In this document: piece by piece, positions 45,077 through 56,200 of the stretch
Position numbering within the stretch: the first letter of the stretch is position 1
Layout: each line of letters opens with the position of its first letter
Program-made: the position numbers and the translations under genes
The notes under the pieces: generated by a model
Database searches by the model: none
The model's input: the letters and a program-made list of their open reading frames with translations, nothing else
What the model was told of the DNA's origin: nothing
Assembly (NCBI GenBank): GCA_011947345.1
Contig: JAAVTG010001021.1
Coordinates: forward strand, 310,001 to 374,000
Direction of reading: 5' to 3'
Length of the DNA: 64,000 nucleotides
DNA from: Phytophthora quininea
Taxonomy: Eukaryota; Oomycota; Peronosporomycetes; Peronosporales; Peronosporaceae

Positions 45077-45645
45077 TTAGGCCTTGAGGGCGAAGCGGCG
45101 CTTGGGGAAGTAGGCCTCCTTCTTCTGCTGCTTGAGCGTCTTAAGCGACTTCTCGTGCTTGGACAGCTGGCGGCGGATGGCGCGCGTCTGCTTGCGGCGC
45201 AGGTCCAGCGGCACGTGCTTCTTGGAGCCCAGCGCCTGGCGCAGCTTGGCCTTCTGCGTCTGGTTGTAGACCGTCAGCACGCGGGCGATCGACTTGCGCA
45301 CCACGCGGATCTTGCTGAGCTTGGAGGCGGCGCCGCCGATGACCTTGGCCACGCGGAGCTGGGCCAGCTCCTGCTGGTAGTCGTCCAGCTGACGGAGCAG
45401 CTCCGTCTTGCTCTTGGTGCGGAGCTCGTGCGCCTTAATCTGGACTGCAGGCAGGCACAACCGTCAGCACGTTTGGGTCCTGGTCCTGGCAGTAAAGTAG
45501 CCCCTCTATAAGAGCAGAGCGACGGCCGCAGTCAAGTCTTGGCCACCTGTGTCTGCGAATCCTGCGCTGTCTGAGGCTGCATCGCTCTACTCTTGGGGGC
45601 TCTCTGTGTGCTGCTGTATATGCATGGCTGGCTTCACTTACCCAT
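45077..45645 (-). CDS. RPL35: Ribosomal protein uL29 (RPL35)
   Basis: 123 aa, the normal eukaryotic size. Exon 1 is only 4 nt (45645-45642, ATGG), followed by a 197-nt GT-AG intron and exon 2 (45444-45077). uL29 sits at the polypeptide exit of the 60S subunit. The sequence is typical: [50 protein letters not shown], and a basic C-terminus with [18 protein letters not shown] very short first coding exon with a longer intron is common in ribosomal protein genes. Confidence 0.95.
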
Positions 45646-45876
45646 TGTTTCCTAGCTGATGCGTTGGCTTCCAACTTCCCTTTTGCTGCGTGGGCAATGC
45701 AAATGGACGCGGCTCTGGCAAACCACTGGTTGGGCTCGAGCGCGGTGACTGGTACCACCTGTACCAGTGTGACTCTTAAGCGCGCTTAAATTCTAAACAA
45801 CGACAGTACCAGGCGAATTCTCAAGTGCGCTTAAATTTACCCAGCCGTTTCTTGATGCGCATCAATTCGACGCTAA

Positions 45877-48800
45877 TCAATGCGCGCCCTCACTCGCTGC
45901 TTGCTGGTGGTCTTTGGAGACCAGCAATTGCAGCGTAGATTCGTCCAGTTGCAGCAACTGCAGCAGTTTGTCTCGAGTCGCTTCGATCTCGCCAGAAGTC
46001 GCTAATTTCTCAGCCACAGCGTTGGCCACGTACATTTGCTTGTCCTCGGCCATACCCAGCAGCTTCTTGGCGTGCAGTTCGAACCCGCCGCTCGTGCAGT
46101 TCGAACCCGCCGCTCTCGTGCAGATCCATCCAGTAGAAGATCTTCGCCACCGCCCAACTAGCACTGGAGTCGCATATCGACAAAAACTTCCTAGCCTTCT
46201 TGCCACCGAAGCGCTGGTCCGGGACCACCTTGTCATGCCAGAAGCGAGCGCAGTCGATGGCCTCCATCTCCTGCCGCAAAGTCGCCACTGACGTGTTGCT
46301 TTCGGGCGCTACCAGACCGCTGGGGATGAACACGATGGCACTCCTTCGAAACGCTAGCTTGGGCTTGTTCTTCGGTTGGAACGGGTGTAGCAGCGCTATC
46401 AGTTTACTCCTCGCTAGTGCTACTCGCTTCTCCAGCTTCTCGCGCTGATCTTGCTCCATGCGCTCGATCTGCTCCATTGCCTTGGGAGGTTCTGCTACGC
46501 GCCTATTAAGCACAACGTTCCAGTACTCTTCTTTCTGCTGTAGCTTGTCGTACTCGGCCACCCATGCGTACTGCGCAATGTCGTTGAACTCGAGCGTTTG
46601 AAGATACAGCAACTGTGCTCGCCGAGCACCAGCGTCCAATACTTGCGAGATTTTCGCGTGGAAATCTCTCGAGAGATTCACTGCCACTTGTTGTGGTGGC
46701 TCATACGGACGGCGTAGCATCTCCTGGTCAAACGGCTGGATGTCTTCCCAGCGGAGAACCACAGACCGGTTCGCCAGCGGAATAAACACGAGCACTTTCC
46801 CCGTGAGCATCATGTTTTGCGTCGACACGATCGAGCCCACGCAGTTTTTCCACTCACCCCTCTTGATCTTTACTTGTGCGTCGTAGTCACACCACGTCCT
46901 GGTGGCCTTCAACGCTCGAGCTTTGTGTCTCGTGCTCCAGTGTCTCGTCACTGGATTCGATGGATCCAAAGGTAGTCGCTGGAGGAATAGTGTGCGCTTA
47001 ATGATTTCGAACCGCTGACGACGGGCCTCAGTCTCTTGGGCTGTGTCTGATTTTAAGGCTGGCGAAACCCCAAAGACGGCTTTCACCTTGTACGCGATTG
47101 ACGTTCGCACTCTTTCGTCCTTAAGTCTTTGGGCCCGAGCTGCTTGTGTTTGTCGCACAAGCTTCATGTACGCTTTGCCTTTTCGACGAGCAACAAAGGA
47201 TCGAATCACGGCCTGAATTTTCGTCGTAGCAAGGTTTTGCCGTCGAAGTTCGGCCTCTTGTAACCTTTTCTCTTCTTCTCTGTTTTCTCTTCTTTTCAAG
47301 CTCTTTTAAATTGTCGGTATCGCGCTTTTCCTGTGCTTTCTGGCGAAGCACGGAAAAATAGTTTAAGCGATGACATCGATGATGCTGTCGTTGGCCTTTT
47401 GCATGGTACGAGCTCATACAACGCTTGCAAAAGATGTCCAAGCAGGTTTCACACGACCACTGCGCAACCCGGTCTGAGCATTCGACACACATGACGACCA
47501 AGGCTTGAAACTTGTGCAGTTTTTCGTCAGCCTGCTCCGCATTCGCCTTTACTAAGTTAGAGACAGGTTTGCTTCGCTGATCTTGCTTGGATTGCTTGAG
47601 AAGCTGACGGTGTACATGCGGAAAGCAAGAATCACAGTACGGAACCTTTCCATTTCCGCATTGAAGACACTCTCTTGTTGCAGTTTCCAGGTTGCAATGG
47701 CTGCATTTCTGTATACGCCGAGCTTGGTGCGATTGGAAAGCTTTACGCACCGTGTGGTCTCTACTGAAGCAGATTTTACACATCGCATCTTCGCATTCCA
47801 CGCAGTACACTTCTGCTGGAACCTTTGCGTCACTCAGTTGCGTGCTATCCTCGTGACGTTCGCAGAACGCACGAAACTCTTCTCCAGGATATGGCAGCGG
47901 AACAATTTTCCCACACGCGACGCCTTTCAAAAGATGGGGCGCTTCGAGAGATACTTCCCGCTTGAAATGTGTTGGAACTTAACCGATCGTCCCGAATAGT
48001 CTACAAACTCGATGAACATGCTAGCGAGCATGTGTTTCAATTGTAGGCGAAATTTGTAGCATCGATACGCCTTCCGAATCGTGGAGGCGCATTTGCTAAG
48101 GTGATTGAGTCTTTGTTGTTTTTTGAAGATCACTACAAACTGGTCGTGCCGCTTCTTAGTCGCTATCCGGTTGGCAAAACGCCGGAGAACGGCAGCTGAC
48201 CACAACAACCGTTTGTTACAATGATTATCCAACATTTTCCGATACTTTCCGTTTTGAATGGTAGACGGAAGCACGAAACGATTCATAAACCGAAGAAAGC
48301 GCTCGTGATCACCTTCAGACTCCGCCGCTTCTGATCGCTTTGAGGTTTCCTTACCAGCATTTCCTTCTTCAAATTTCTCCCTCAACAACATCATGACCGC
48401 TTTGTTAAATCTAGGAAATGAGATGGCTTTCGCCTTGGGCTCCTTCATCTTTGCAAAGATAACATCCGCATTTTGCACCGGAAACTGAGTTTTGTGGATA
48501 AAACCATGAGGTAAAGCCTTTAGAAATCTCGTGAAATGCGAGTTATCCATCTCCGCCAAATTCCCTGATGCGTTCCGGAAAATTTCCTGCCAAACACCAT
48601 CGTAGCCTTTGCGTTCCCAGCTTTTCTTCTCAAGATCAACCACGAAAAGCGGGCGGTCGACGTGTGTTGGATTTTCCCTCCTTTCTTTTCAAGTACTTTT
48701 TGCTTTTGTTTTTTGTCATCAGCAGGCTGGAGTGATGTGAAGACGAAACTCTGCAGCAGCAGCTCGTCCTTGGTACGGCTGCGGGTCCTGTCAACAAAGG

Positions 48801-51162
48801 CCTTGCCCACTGCAGCTTCCTCCGCCAGAAATTGGCGTCGTCGAGCTATAGCAGAGATTATTTTCCTCCCAATAAACTTGCGCGCCGCTCTTTGAATAAT
48901 TAGCGCGTTGCGCGCACGAAAACGCAGGGTTTCTGCGCTGTGTCGACTCCTCCAGCATGCTTGAATCCTTTTAATCACTGCAATAGCAGCTCTCGATTTT
49001 AAGAGTTGAATTCGTGTTTTATATCCTCTCCATACTCGCTGAATCCGCTCTGCGCTCCTCTTTTCCACAAGGTGCCACGCATGAGCACGTCCACGGATCC
49101 CTCGTATTCGCTTTTGAATGCAAACTGCTGCTAGGCGACGTTTTCGATTTACTGCGCGTCGTTGTTTCTCCGTCTCTTTAGCTTTTTCGCATCGAAGGCG
49201 TTGTCGAAGTTTTACGCCTTTCCATCGAGCTTGTAGTTTTGTTGCCGCTTGAACCTCTCGTGAAGGAATACCTGCATTCGTGCCTTTTAGTCGTGGAAAC
49301 TGGCCCAATTTTGCTTGCAGTTGTCCTAAGGCATTGGATCGACGATTCTCTTGAATATCTTTGCGCAGCTGTTCTCGCTGAGCTCTGGCCTGGTCCTTCC
49401 GCAACTGATATTGTTTCTTTGCAAAGTAACATCTCCATGAACACTGAAGAACAGCAACCGCCCGATGTACATCTTCCCTGTGCTGATTCGTCCATTTGCG
49501 CGCTTGTTGACCTCGATAATGCGCTTGGACCTTAAGAATTTTCTCTCTGTCCTTTTCAAATGCGGCACGACGACGGCGTAACACTAAAATTCGCTGCTGC
49601 TGCCAACTGCGAAAGGCCTCTTGAATAGTAAGTACTGCTCCTAGTACCTCCATAGCTGTTCGTCTATCATAGACCTCTTGAGCCTTGAGACGACGACGAT
49701 TCTCCACATCGACAATTTTTCGCAGCAGGCAACGCTTTCGTTGGGCTATGACACGCCGTCCATGCTTTTGGATGCAAATAGCAGCTTTGTGTCTCTGCTG
49801 CCGTGCAATTTCTCGCCGAAGTGCAGCCCACTGCGTATACAATTTTCTCCAGAAGTTTTGAATTTGAATAGCAGCTTTTTGTTGAGCTGCGAGTCTTATA
49901 CGGCGGTTCTTCTCACAGTAACACCGTAGACAGCGCGTTATTCGGCTGGCTGCTTGATTTTGTCTGGTAGCAAGTAAAGCTAGAAGTTCTTGTTGCCTTC
50001 TCTGAACCTCTCGTCGCATTCTTTTGAGTGCTGCAAGCTCTTTCCGTGCGCTCATCTGCCTCCACCAACATTGTAATGCAATACTGCTGTTCTCTTGCTC
50101 TTGTTCCAGCATAGCAGCGACGCATTCTTTCCACCGACACATTCCTTGGTAAAGCAATTGAAACTTCAGTCGAATGCTAACACGATGTAAAACCTCGGCG
50201 GCTCGTTGCTGCGCTGGAGATGCGAATTTGCCCAGGCCAACGGCGTAGATGGTTTCGAGCGGGACCATTCTTTTGATTTCGATTTCTAGCAATCGAATTT
50301 TCTCTTCAGTCGACAGCACAGGACCTTTTGCTGTAGACACTGTCACATTTGCTTTCTTGTTCTTGTGCGTTCTATTGTGGCCATGATTCCGCCTTTCGTT
50401 CCGTTTAATCACTGTAGGAACCGATGTTGATCTCGACAACGTCGCCAGAGAAGAAGGCAACGCTCGTTTCCGTTGTCGGGCTTGAACTACCTTCATCTCT
50501 TGATAAAAATCTCTAAAATCGTCTGAGTCGTCCACGACTCGTTCCAAATTGCTAATCTCTCTCATTTCCACTTCATTCGGTGGCGGCAATTTTGCAAGAC
50601 CTCGTCGGGTTCGAGGCGAGATCGTTGTCAGTAGTGGGAGCACCAACGGTGGTGTCTTCTTCCTACCGTCGCCATCGTCTTCAGTTATCCACTCGTTACT
50701 CTCCACCCTGTCCAAAGTCTCCGCATCTGCATCGTCTTCGTTCTCCTGTTCCTCCTCATCCACTTCAACAGCATCACCCTCTTCACTCTGTTCTTCTTCT
50801 TTTAAAAGCTCTCGTACCAGCTCTGGTTGGTTCAGATACTGCGCCACTGAGAGGGGTGGGAAGACGTCTCTCTTCTCCCTTACGTCCTCCTCTGTGGACA
50901 CTGGGCGAGTAGATTTTGCGTATTTGCTTGTAGAAGGTTTTATTACGTCGCTCTTTCGGTGGTTCAGCATCACAGCAGATTTGTCCAGCACGTGGCGCCA
51001 TTGCTTCGGGTTGAAGGCCACGCAGCGGTTGAGGGACGCCGCCAGCTGCACGAACTCGCCGCCATTCGCTGCGTCTGCGTCCCTAGCGTCTACTGTGCGC
51101 GTTGCCGTCGTCTTGCGCCGCCTCGTTCCCTCTCTACGTTCGCCGCCGACCGCTCGCTCCAT
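45877..51162 (-). CDS. Giant IQ-motif protein with p25-alpha-like and B-box domains
   Basis: About 1755 aa, if frame breaks are joined. The N-terminal 250 residues are acidic and low-complexity. Residues about 300-870 hold at least eight IQ motifs (calmodulin-binding; for example AAIQIQNFWRKLYTQW, AVLQCSWRCYFAKKQYQL, ATKLQARWKGVKLRQRLR). A segment near 870-960 resembles p25-alpha/TPPP (ADVIFAKMKEP, AISFPRFNKAVMML). Next come B-box-like zinc fingers (CVECEDAMCKIC, then CVECSDRVAQWSCETC), an IQ-rich helical part and a C-terminal region without a name. Calmodulin and microtubule binding suggest a basal-body or flagellar structural role (inference). Frame breaks: T-run 48672-48675, G-run 47936-47939, two T-runs near 47283-47296, all one base short, and a 22-bp tandem duplication at 46072-46115. 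Confidence 0.78.
46072..46115 (-). repeat. 22-bp tandem duplication inside the IQ protein gene
   Basis: Two adjoining exact 22-bp units, 46072-46093 and 46094-46115 (GTGCAGTTCGAACCCGCCGC and two more bases). Because 22 is not divisible by three, the duplication shifts the frame between SGGFELH and AKKLLGMAEDK. Removing one unit rejoins the protein. This differs from the homopolymer breaks elsewhere. Confidence 0.85.
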
Positions 51163-51467
51163 GCCATCATTCGCTTCAACGTCCTTTTGCGAAGTCGTGG
51201 CTATTAAGCTATTTCGTGGGTCCTATTGAACCGGATATCCACAGAATTGCAAGCGCAGCGCACCGTGGCTGCATCAAACCAACTGAGGAGACCTCAAATA
51301 TGACAAACACGATAGGTCTAGCTTCTACGACCCCGTCGCGCTTCCAATAGCGCCGACATGCTCTATTCTCGTGAAACATAGCGGCGGACACGTCCGCTGC
51401 GTGCATTTGAGTGTTTTGGTACTTCAGCCTAGCTCATTTTTTCGTCCTTATCCTTATAGCTTCCGTC
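51163..51467. other. Intergenic region between the IQ protein gene and the CRN gene
   Basis: 305 bp that should hold the minus-strand promoter of the IQ protein gene and the 3' end of the CRN transcript. No gene is seen. Short open frames on both strands lack motifs. Confidence 0.45.
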
Positions 51468-52604
51468 TCAAGCCAAGACTTTGTCCGAAATCGCTAACGA
51501 ACTCATATAATCAGATTTGCTATCAAATAGCAATTTCATCTTCTCTTGCAGTGTGAACCCTTCTGACGAGAAGGCATCGAACTTATAATCTTTCGACTCC
51601 CATCCCTCGGTAATCGCCTTTGTTTTGGCCAACAGAGCTTGATGGTACAAACAACGCTTGAAAGGACGAAGTGTTGACCCTATTGGAAACTGAAGTGACT
51701 CGCCATCCAACTCGCCAAACGTCGTGTGCACTTCGAAATCCGGCGCACTTGGAGCAAAGACTGGATCCTTAGTTGTCCTCCAATCGTCTCGTAGAGAATT
51801 CCCTCCAAGTGCATCCCATTGTTGTTGGGTCAACGAGTCCACAAGCAACTCCGCCTTGAGCTTCGGATTGAAAATCTTCAGTGTGAACCGATCTCGCTCG
51901 TCGACAAGAAACGCAAGGTCGTGATGATTGAAGGCGCTTTCAATCGGTTTGAACAACAGCAAGCCATTCCTCACATCGTCAATATCCTCGATTTGCACGA
52001 AACAATCTTTCAGGCGATCGTGCTCTCGTCGGAAAATGTGTGATGCAATCACAACAGTGCTCGGTAGAGCAACATTCAATAGCATGCACAGCAACATGGG
52101 GTGGCCGTACTGGTTTTCGCCGCGATCACACTGGTATGTCTCCACCAATTGGTGCTTCAGTTCTTGAGTCCTCGAAGGCGTTGTACTAAGAACTTTCAAG
52201 AAAGTGTATTGAAACAACGTGGCGGCAATGTCCCCAAGTGGAGACGATGTCTTCTCTTCGGGCGGGATACCACCACCAGCACGTGGATTTGGCCAGTGGC
52301 TGGCGGGTCCATATCCTCCAACACGTCTGCAAGGCCATCCTCCCCTGCAGCTCTTTGTCTTCGTGTAATAGCGCTTCGATTAAAGCAGTCTTCTCGCCCT
52401 TCTTACCTTCTTCGCGTCTTCTGAGCGGGACCCAAGCCACCCGCTACTCGTCGCCTTCGCCAGGAAAAGCTGCAGCTTGCTTGCAGCAAAGTCGTACTTC
52501 TGCTCTTCCGCGATCGCCTTCTTCAGTAGAGCCACCGTCTTCCACTCCTCAATGATGATCGAGATCACACTCCCTTCTCCTACGATCGCGCAGTTCAGCA
52601 ACAT
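51468..52604 (-). CDS. Crinkler (CRN)-family protein with HNH-like C-terminus
   Basis: The ATG at 52604 opens a CRN N-terminal ubiquitin-like header (MLLNCAIVG) with the LQLFLAK motif at residues 44-50. The header ends in IHVLVVV, the conserved CRN junction where C-terminal modules are swapped. From 52217 to 51468 the C-terminal module shows ASHIFRREH, DDVRNGLLLF and AFNHHDLAFL, the spacing of an HNH_2-type nuclease. The usual metal-binding cysteine or histidine set is only partly evident. CRN proteins are host-nucleus-targeted effectors in plant pathogens and occur more widely as conflict proteins. The frame breaks about three times, near 52400, 52320 and 52250, each consistent with a lost base. 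Whether the gene is intact in the organism is unresolved. No signal peptide is obvious. Confidence 0.75.
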
Positions 52605-52712
52605 CCTAGATTCTGGAATAAAGAGCGAGCAAAAGACAACTAAGTTGGTGTGGCACACATGACCATTTAAGAAAATTAAAAACATTTCTGGCCACAGAAC
52701 TCTAGGGCCGAC

Positions 52713-53147
52713 ATGCTGAGCTCGCGCTTTCTCTCCGCCGTGACCAAGAGCCTGGCGCCTGCGTCGCTGCTGCCTTCCATTGCTGGTATGTCCGCCAAGC
52801 TTCCCCAGTGCTGAATCCCGAAGCATTTCATGTCCCGTGTTGTCTTATACAATACTAAGGCTGTGTGTCATTATCAATGTCCGCAGTTCGCCAGCCTGCT
52901 TTTGCCGTCGCGAATGTCCGCAGCGTGCCGGTAACCAACTGGCTGGTCGCGGAGGAGACTCCTGTGGCCATGGAGCTGTTGAACCGGAACGCTCGCCGCC
53001 CCAAGAAGGTGCGGGAAAGCAATTGCAATGTATGTGACCAATTGACGTCCTAAGTAGTAGTGTCCTTCATTGCAGGCGAACCATGGCAAACGTCCGTGCT
53101 CGCACCACCGCCGCCGCCAGAAACGGCTGGGCGCCAAGAAGGCTTAG
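52713..53147 (+). CDS. Small basic protein with mitochondrial-type leader
   Basis: 88 aa. Exons are 52713-52785, 52887-53008 and 53076-53147, with GT-AG introns of 101 and 67 nt. Residues 1-25 (MLSSRFLSAVTKSLAPASLL) are Ser/Arg/Leu-rich without acidic residues, as in mitochondrial targeting peptides. The C-terminus (LNRNARRPKKANHGKRPCS, then HHRRRQKR) is highly basic and looks RNA-binding. I do not recognise the family with certainty. A small mitochondrial ribosomal protein is the natural guess. All splice sites keep frame and no break is present. It is divergent from the CRN gene, with 108 bp between start codons. Confidence 0.75.
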
Positions 53148-53169
53148 ATTGCCAGCAGCGCAGGACACA

Positions 53170-53175
53170 AATAAA
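53170..53175 (+). promoter_or_regulatory. Polyadenylation signal AATAAA
   Basis: AATAAA 23 nt after the stop codon of the small basic protein, on the same strand. Confidence 0.65.
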
Positions 53176-53265
53176 GAGCTGCCGTGGACATTGATGACAG
53201 ATACAGTGAAGGCAGTTTACTTTATACTACACTTGACATTTGTTCTAGGCTAGCCGATCTGTATA

Positions 53266-56200
53266 TCATGCCTGCATCGGGTCGTCACCGCCCTGAGCTT
53301 GCGTTTGCTGCTGTTGGCGCTCGCTCTGCATCTGTCGGTATTGCTGTGTGACTGCAGCACGTCGACGGTCGTCCATGAGCTGCTGCTGCAGTTGCAGCTT
53401 GCGAACATGCTCCCGAAGGTCGTGACAGCGCGGCACCTTGCACTCATACTGGCGGCACTGGCGAGCGTGCAACTGGAGCAGCGCCCACACACGACGGCAA
53501 ATGGTGCAGCCTCCATAGGCGCGCTGCTTGCACTGCGCGCCATGGCGCATCAGCTCCTTCATCTTCTCGCAGTTGGACGAGCCGCAGTTGCCATCCGCAC
53601 ACGAGCTAGAGTGCACCAGCAGCTGCATATGTAAGCGGACGTTCTTGGCACGCTGTTCGCGTAGTCTACGCTGCTCTTGTGTAAGTGCATTGCCAGCGGC
53701 AGCTCCAGGACCAGCAGGACCAATCCCACCGGCAGCGCCTGCAGCTCCCCATTGACAGGCACCATCTCCAGCGGATGCTCGTGCTTCTCCTTGGCGTAGC
53801 AGGCGTCGCAGACGTCGAAGTCGGGGCACGTATGACAATGCCAGCGATTTCCTGCCACAATGTCACGCGTGCAGGCATTGCACTCGTACACATAAGCGTT
53901 CGGATTCGGGTTGCCCAAGTGGTACAGAGCCATCATGGACGAGTGTTTGGCTCGGCGCAACTCGTCGAATTGGTAGTGGTTGCCTTGGCATAAGCTTAAG
54001 AACGCTTGTCGCGTGTCGAAGAATTCGCTGTCGTTGACCTCGTCGGGGTCTGTGCATCGCTCTGGCATTGCGACTGTTTCTTTTGTAAGTGCTTTGAGTC
54101 GAGTCTGCAGTCTGTTGTGGCCTGCTGTCGATCCTGCTGCAGCCACAACCTGCAGCTTCTGGTAGCAGCCGTCGCACAGAGCAGTCTGCACCACCCTCGG
54201 GTTCAACCCTTGCTCAGTCTTAACATTATGGTCACGCCACAAGGTACCTTGGACTACGGAGACGTTGCACACACGACAGCAAGGCACCAACTTGACCACC
54301 AAAAAGTCGTCCTTCATGGGCTCAATCACCTCGCCGAGCTTGTGCATCAAAGGGTCTTTCAACTTCCAGTTGGGAGTATCCAAGGACTTGACAGTCAGCG
54401 TGCGGTTGGTAGTCGGCGTAGGAACGTAGTCATGAGCATCGCCATCGTCTTCATCTTCATCGCCTGAAGCTTCCCCACTCGACCCAGTCTTCCGACGTTT
54501 GGGTTTCTTGGATTTGGACTTTTTGTTGGCCGTTTTCTTCGTGTCCGAGTTTTTGCGCTTGTGGGACTTGGAGCCACGTTTGTTGACAAGTTTCTTTGGC
54601 TTTTCGGCATCCAACTTCTCGATCAAGTCTTCGGCCAGTCCCACCCAATAGTCACCTTCGAAGTAAGGTAGCGCACAGGGGTGTTGTTATCTCGCCAGTA
54701 GTCGTCGTACATGTTGGTGATCTGCCACACGACGCCTTCTTCCTCGGCCTTCACCAGCATGTCTACATACCACGCCCGCAAACGATCAGATTTCGGCGTT
54801 TTCTGAGCTTCCGGATGGCAATACAAGATATAATCATCGCCCTTAAGCGGAGGACAGGCCCACAAATGCGCCGAGTGGAAGCCACGCTGCTTGACGAAGT
54901 CGAAGTAAGCGATCAGTACTTCGTGGTATACCTTCGTTCGAAGGTGGGGCGGCTTGAAATAGTTAACAGAGTCCAAGTACGAGATGTACACGCGGCGCGA
55001 GTTGCAGTCTGCTTCTTGCTCGTCAAACTCGTGCACATACATGCCAAAGAGTAGCACAGACACGCCGTCCAACTCTTGGAACATGCAGATGCACTTGGAC
55101 TTGAAGCGGTGCTCCGACGTGTACTTGTGCGAGTCTTTGTATCGCTGGAACATCTTATCGCGAACCATCAACTGCTTCTCGATATTCGACACAAGCCGCA
55201 CTGTCAGTCCTTCGGCAGTTTCCACCTCTTTGACATCGCGCTGGGTCCATTTCGCCTCATCTTCACGTTCAGCTTGCAACTTCTGGTTGATACGACGCTC
55301 CAGGAAATCTGACAGCTTCGTCCGCGGCAGATCTTTGGCACTGAAGGCGTGTCGACCAACTTTGTACTTTTGAGGCTCACGGTTGCGATATTCCAACAAG
55401 CATTCCGGACACAAGAACTCGCTTCCAGGAGAGGTGGTGATGGAGTGGAGCAATGTGCCTTTCGTGCCTGAAGATCCGCCTGAAGACGCAGGGGCTTTGG
55501 CCACAACTGTAGTGGTGGTCGTGGCTGTACTGCTAGAAGACCCATCGCCACTCTCGCCTGAAGGACCTCCTTCATTCTTGACAAGCTGCGGCTTTTTTCG
55601 CTGTCGATCTTGCCATTGAAAAGCGCGCAGATCTGGTGCACCCAGCGCTCGCACTTATCACACTGTACCCATGGTTCTTCATGAACTTCGTCGTTTTTCT
55701 TGCGCGACAGCTCACTCTTCAGGTATTGACGCCCTTCGTTGTGTTTTATTGCCTCAGGTAGATTGGCGTGGCATGGATGGCAGCAATGATACTTATTGTC
55801 AGCCGAGGTATAGTAATAGCAGTTCCGCCGGATACGACTATTGCACTCGCCGTTGCAGTACAACACCGCAGGCTCGAAGACCATACGCTCAATACCACAA
55901 AGTCGGCACGAGCTCTCCTTCGCCCGAGCCGCTTTTTCATCCGCGTCAACTTCAGCGGCGAGCTTGCGCATCTCCCCATTGAAGTCTCCAAGCATGTCCT
56001 TCGCCAGGCTATACACATCCTGATCTTCGCTGTTGTACTGCATCGCATTTTGAAACGTTAGTCGTACATCGTTAGCGAACTCTTCGTAGTGTCTGTATAC
56101 GCCAGCCTCAATTTTCTTCTTCACCGTGCCCAGATCCATGGGCTTGCGGATAATCTTGAAGTAGTTGGGGATGTTTAGCGCCACTGGATCAACTGGAGTG

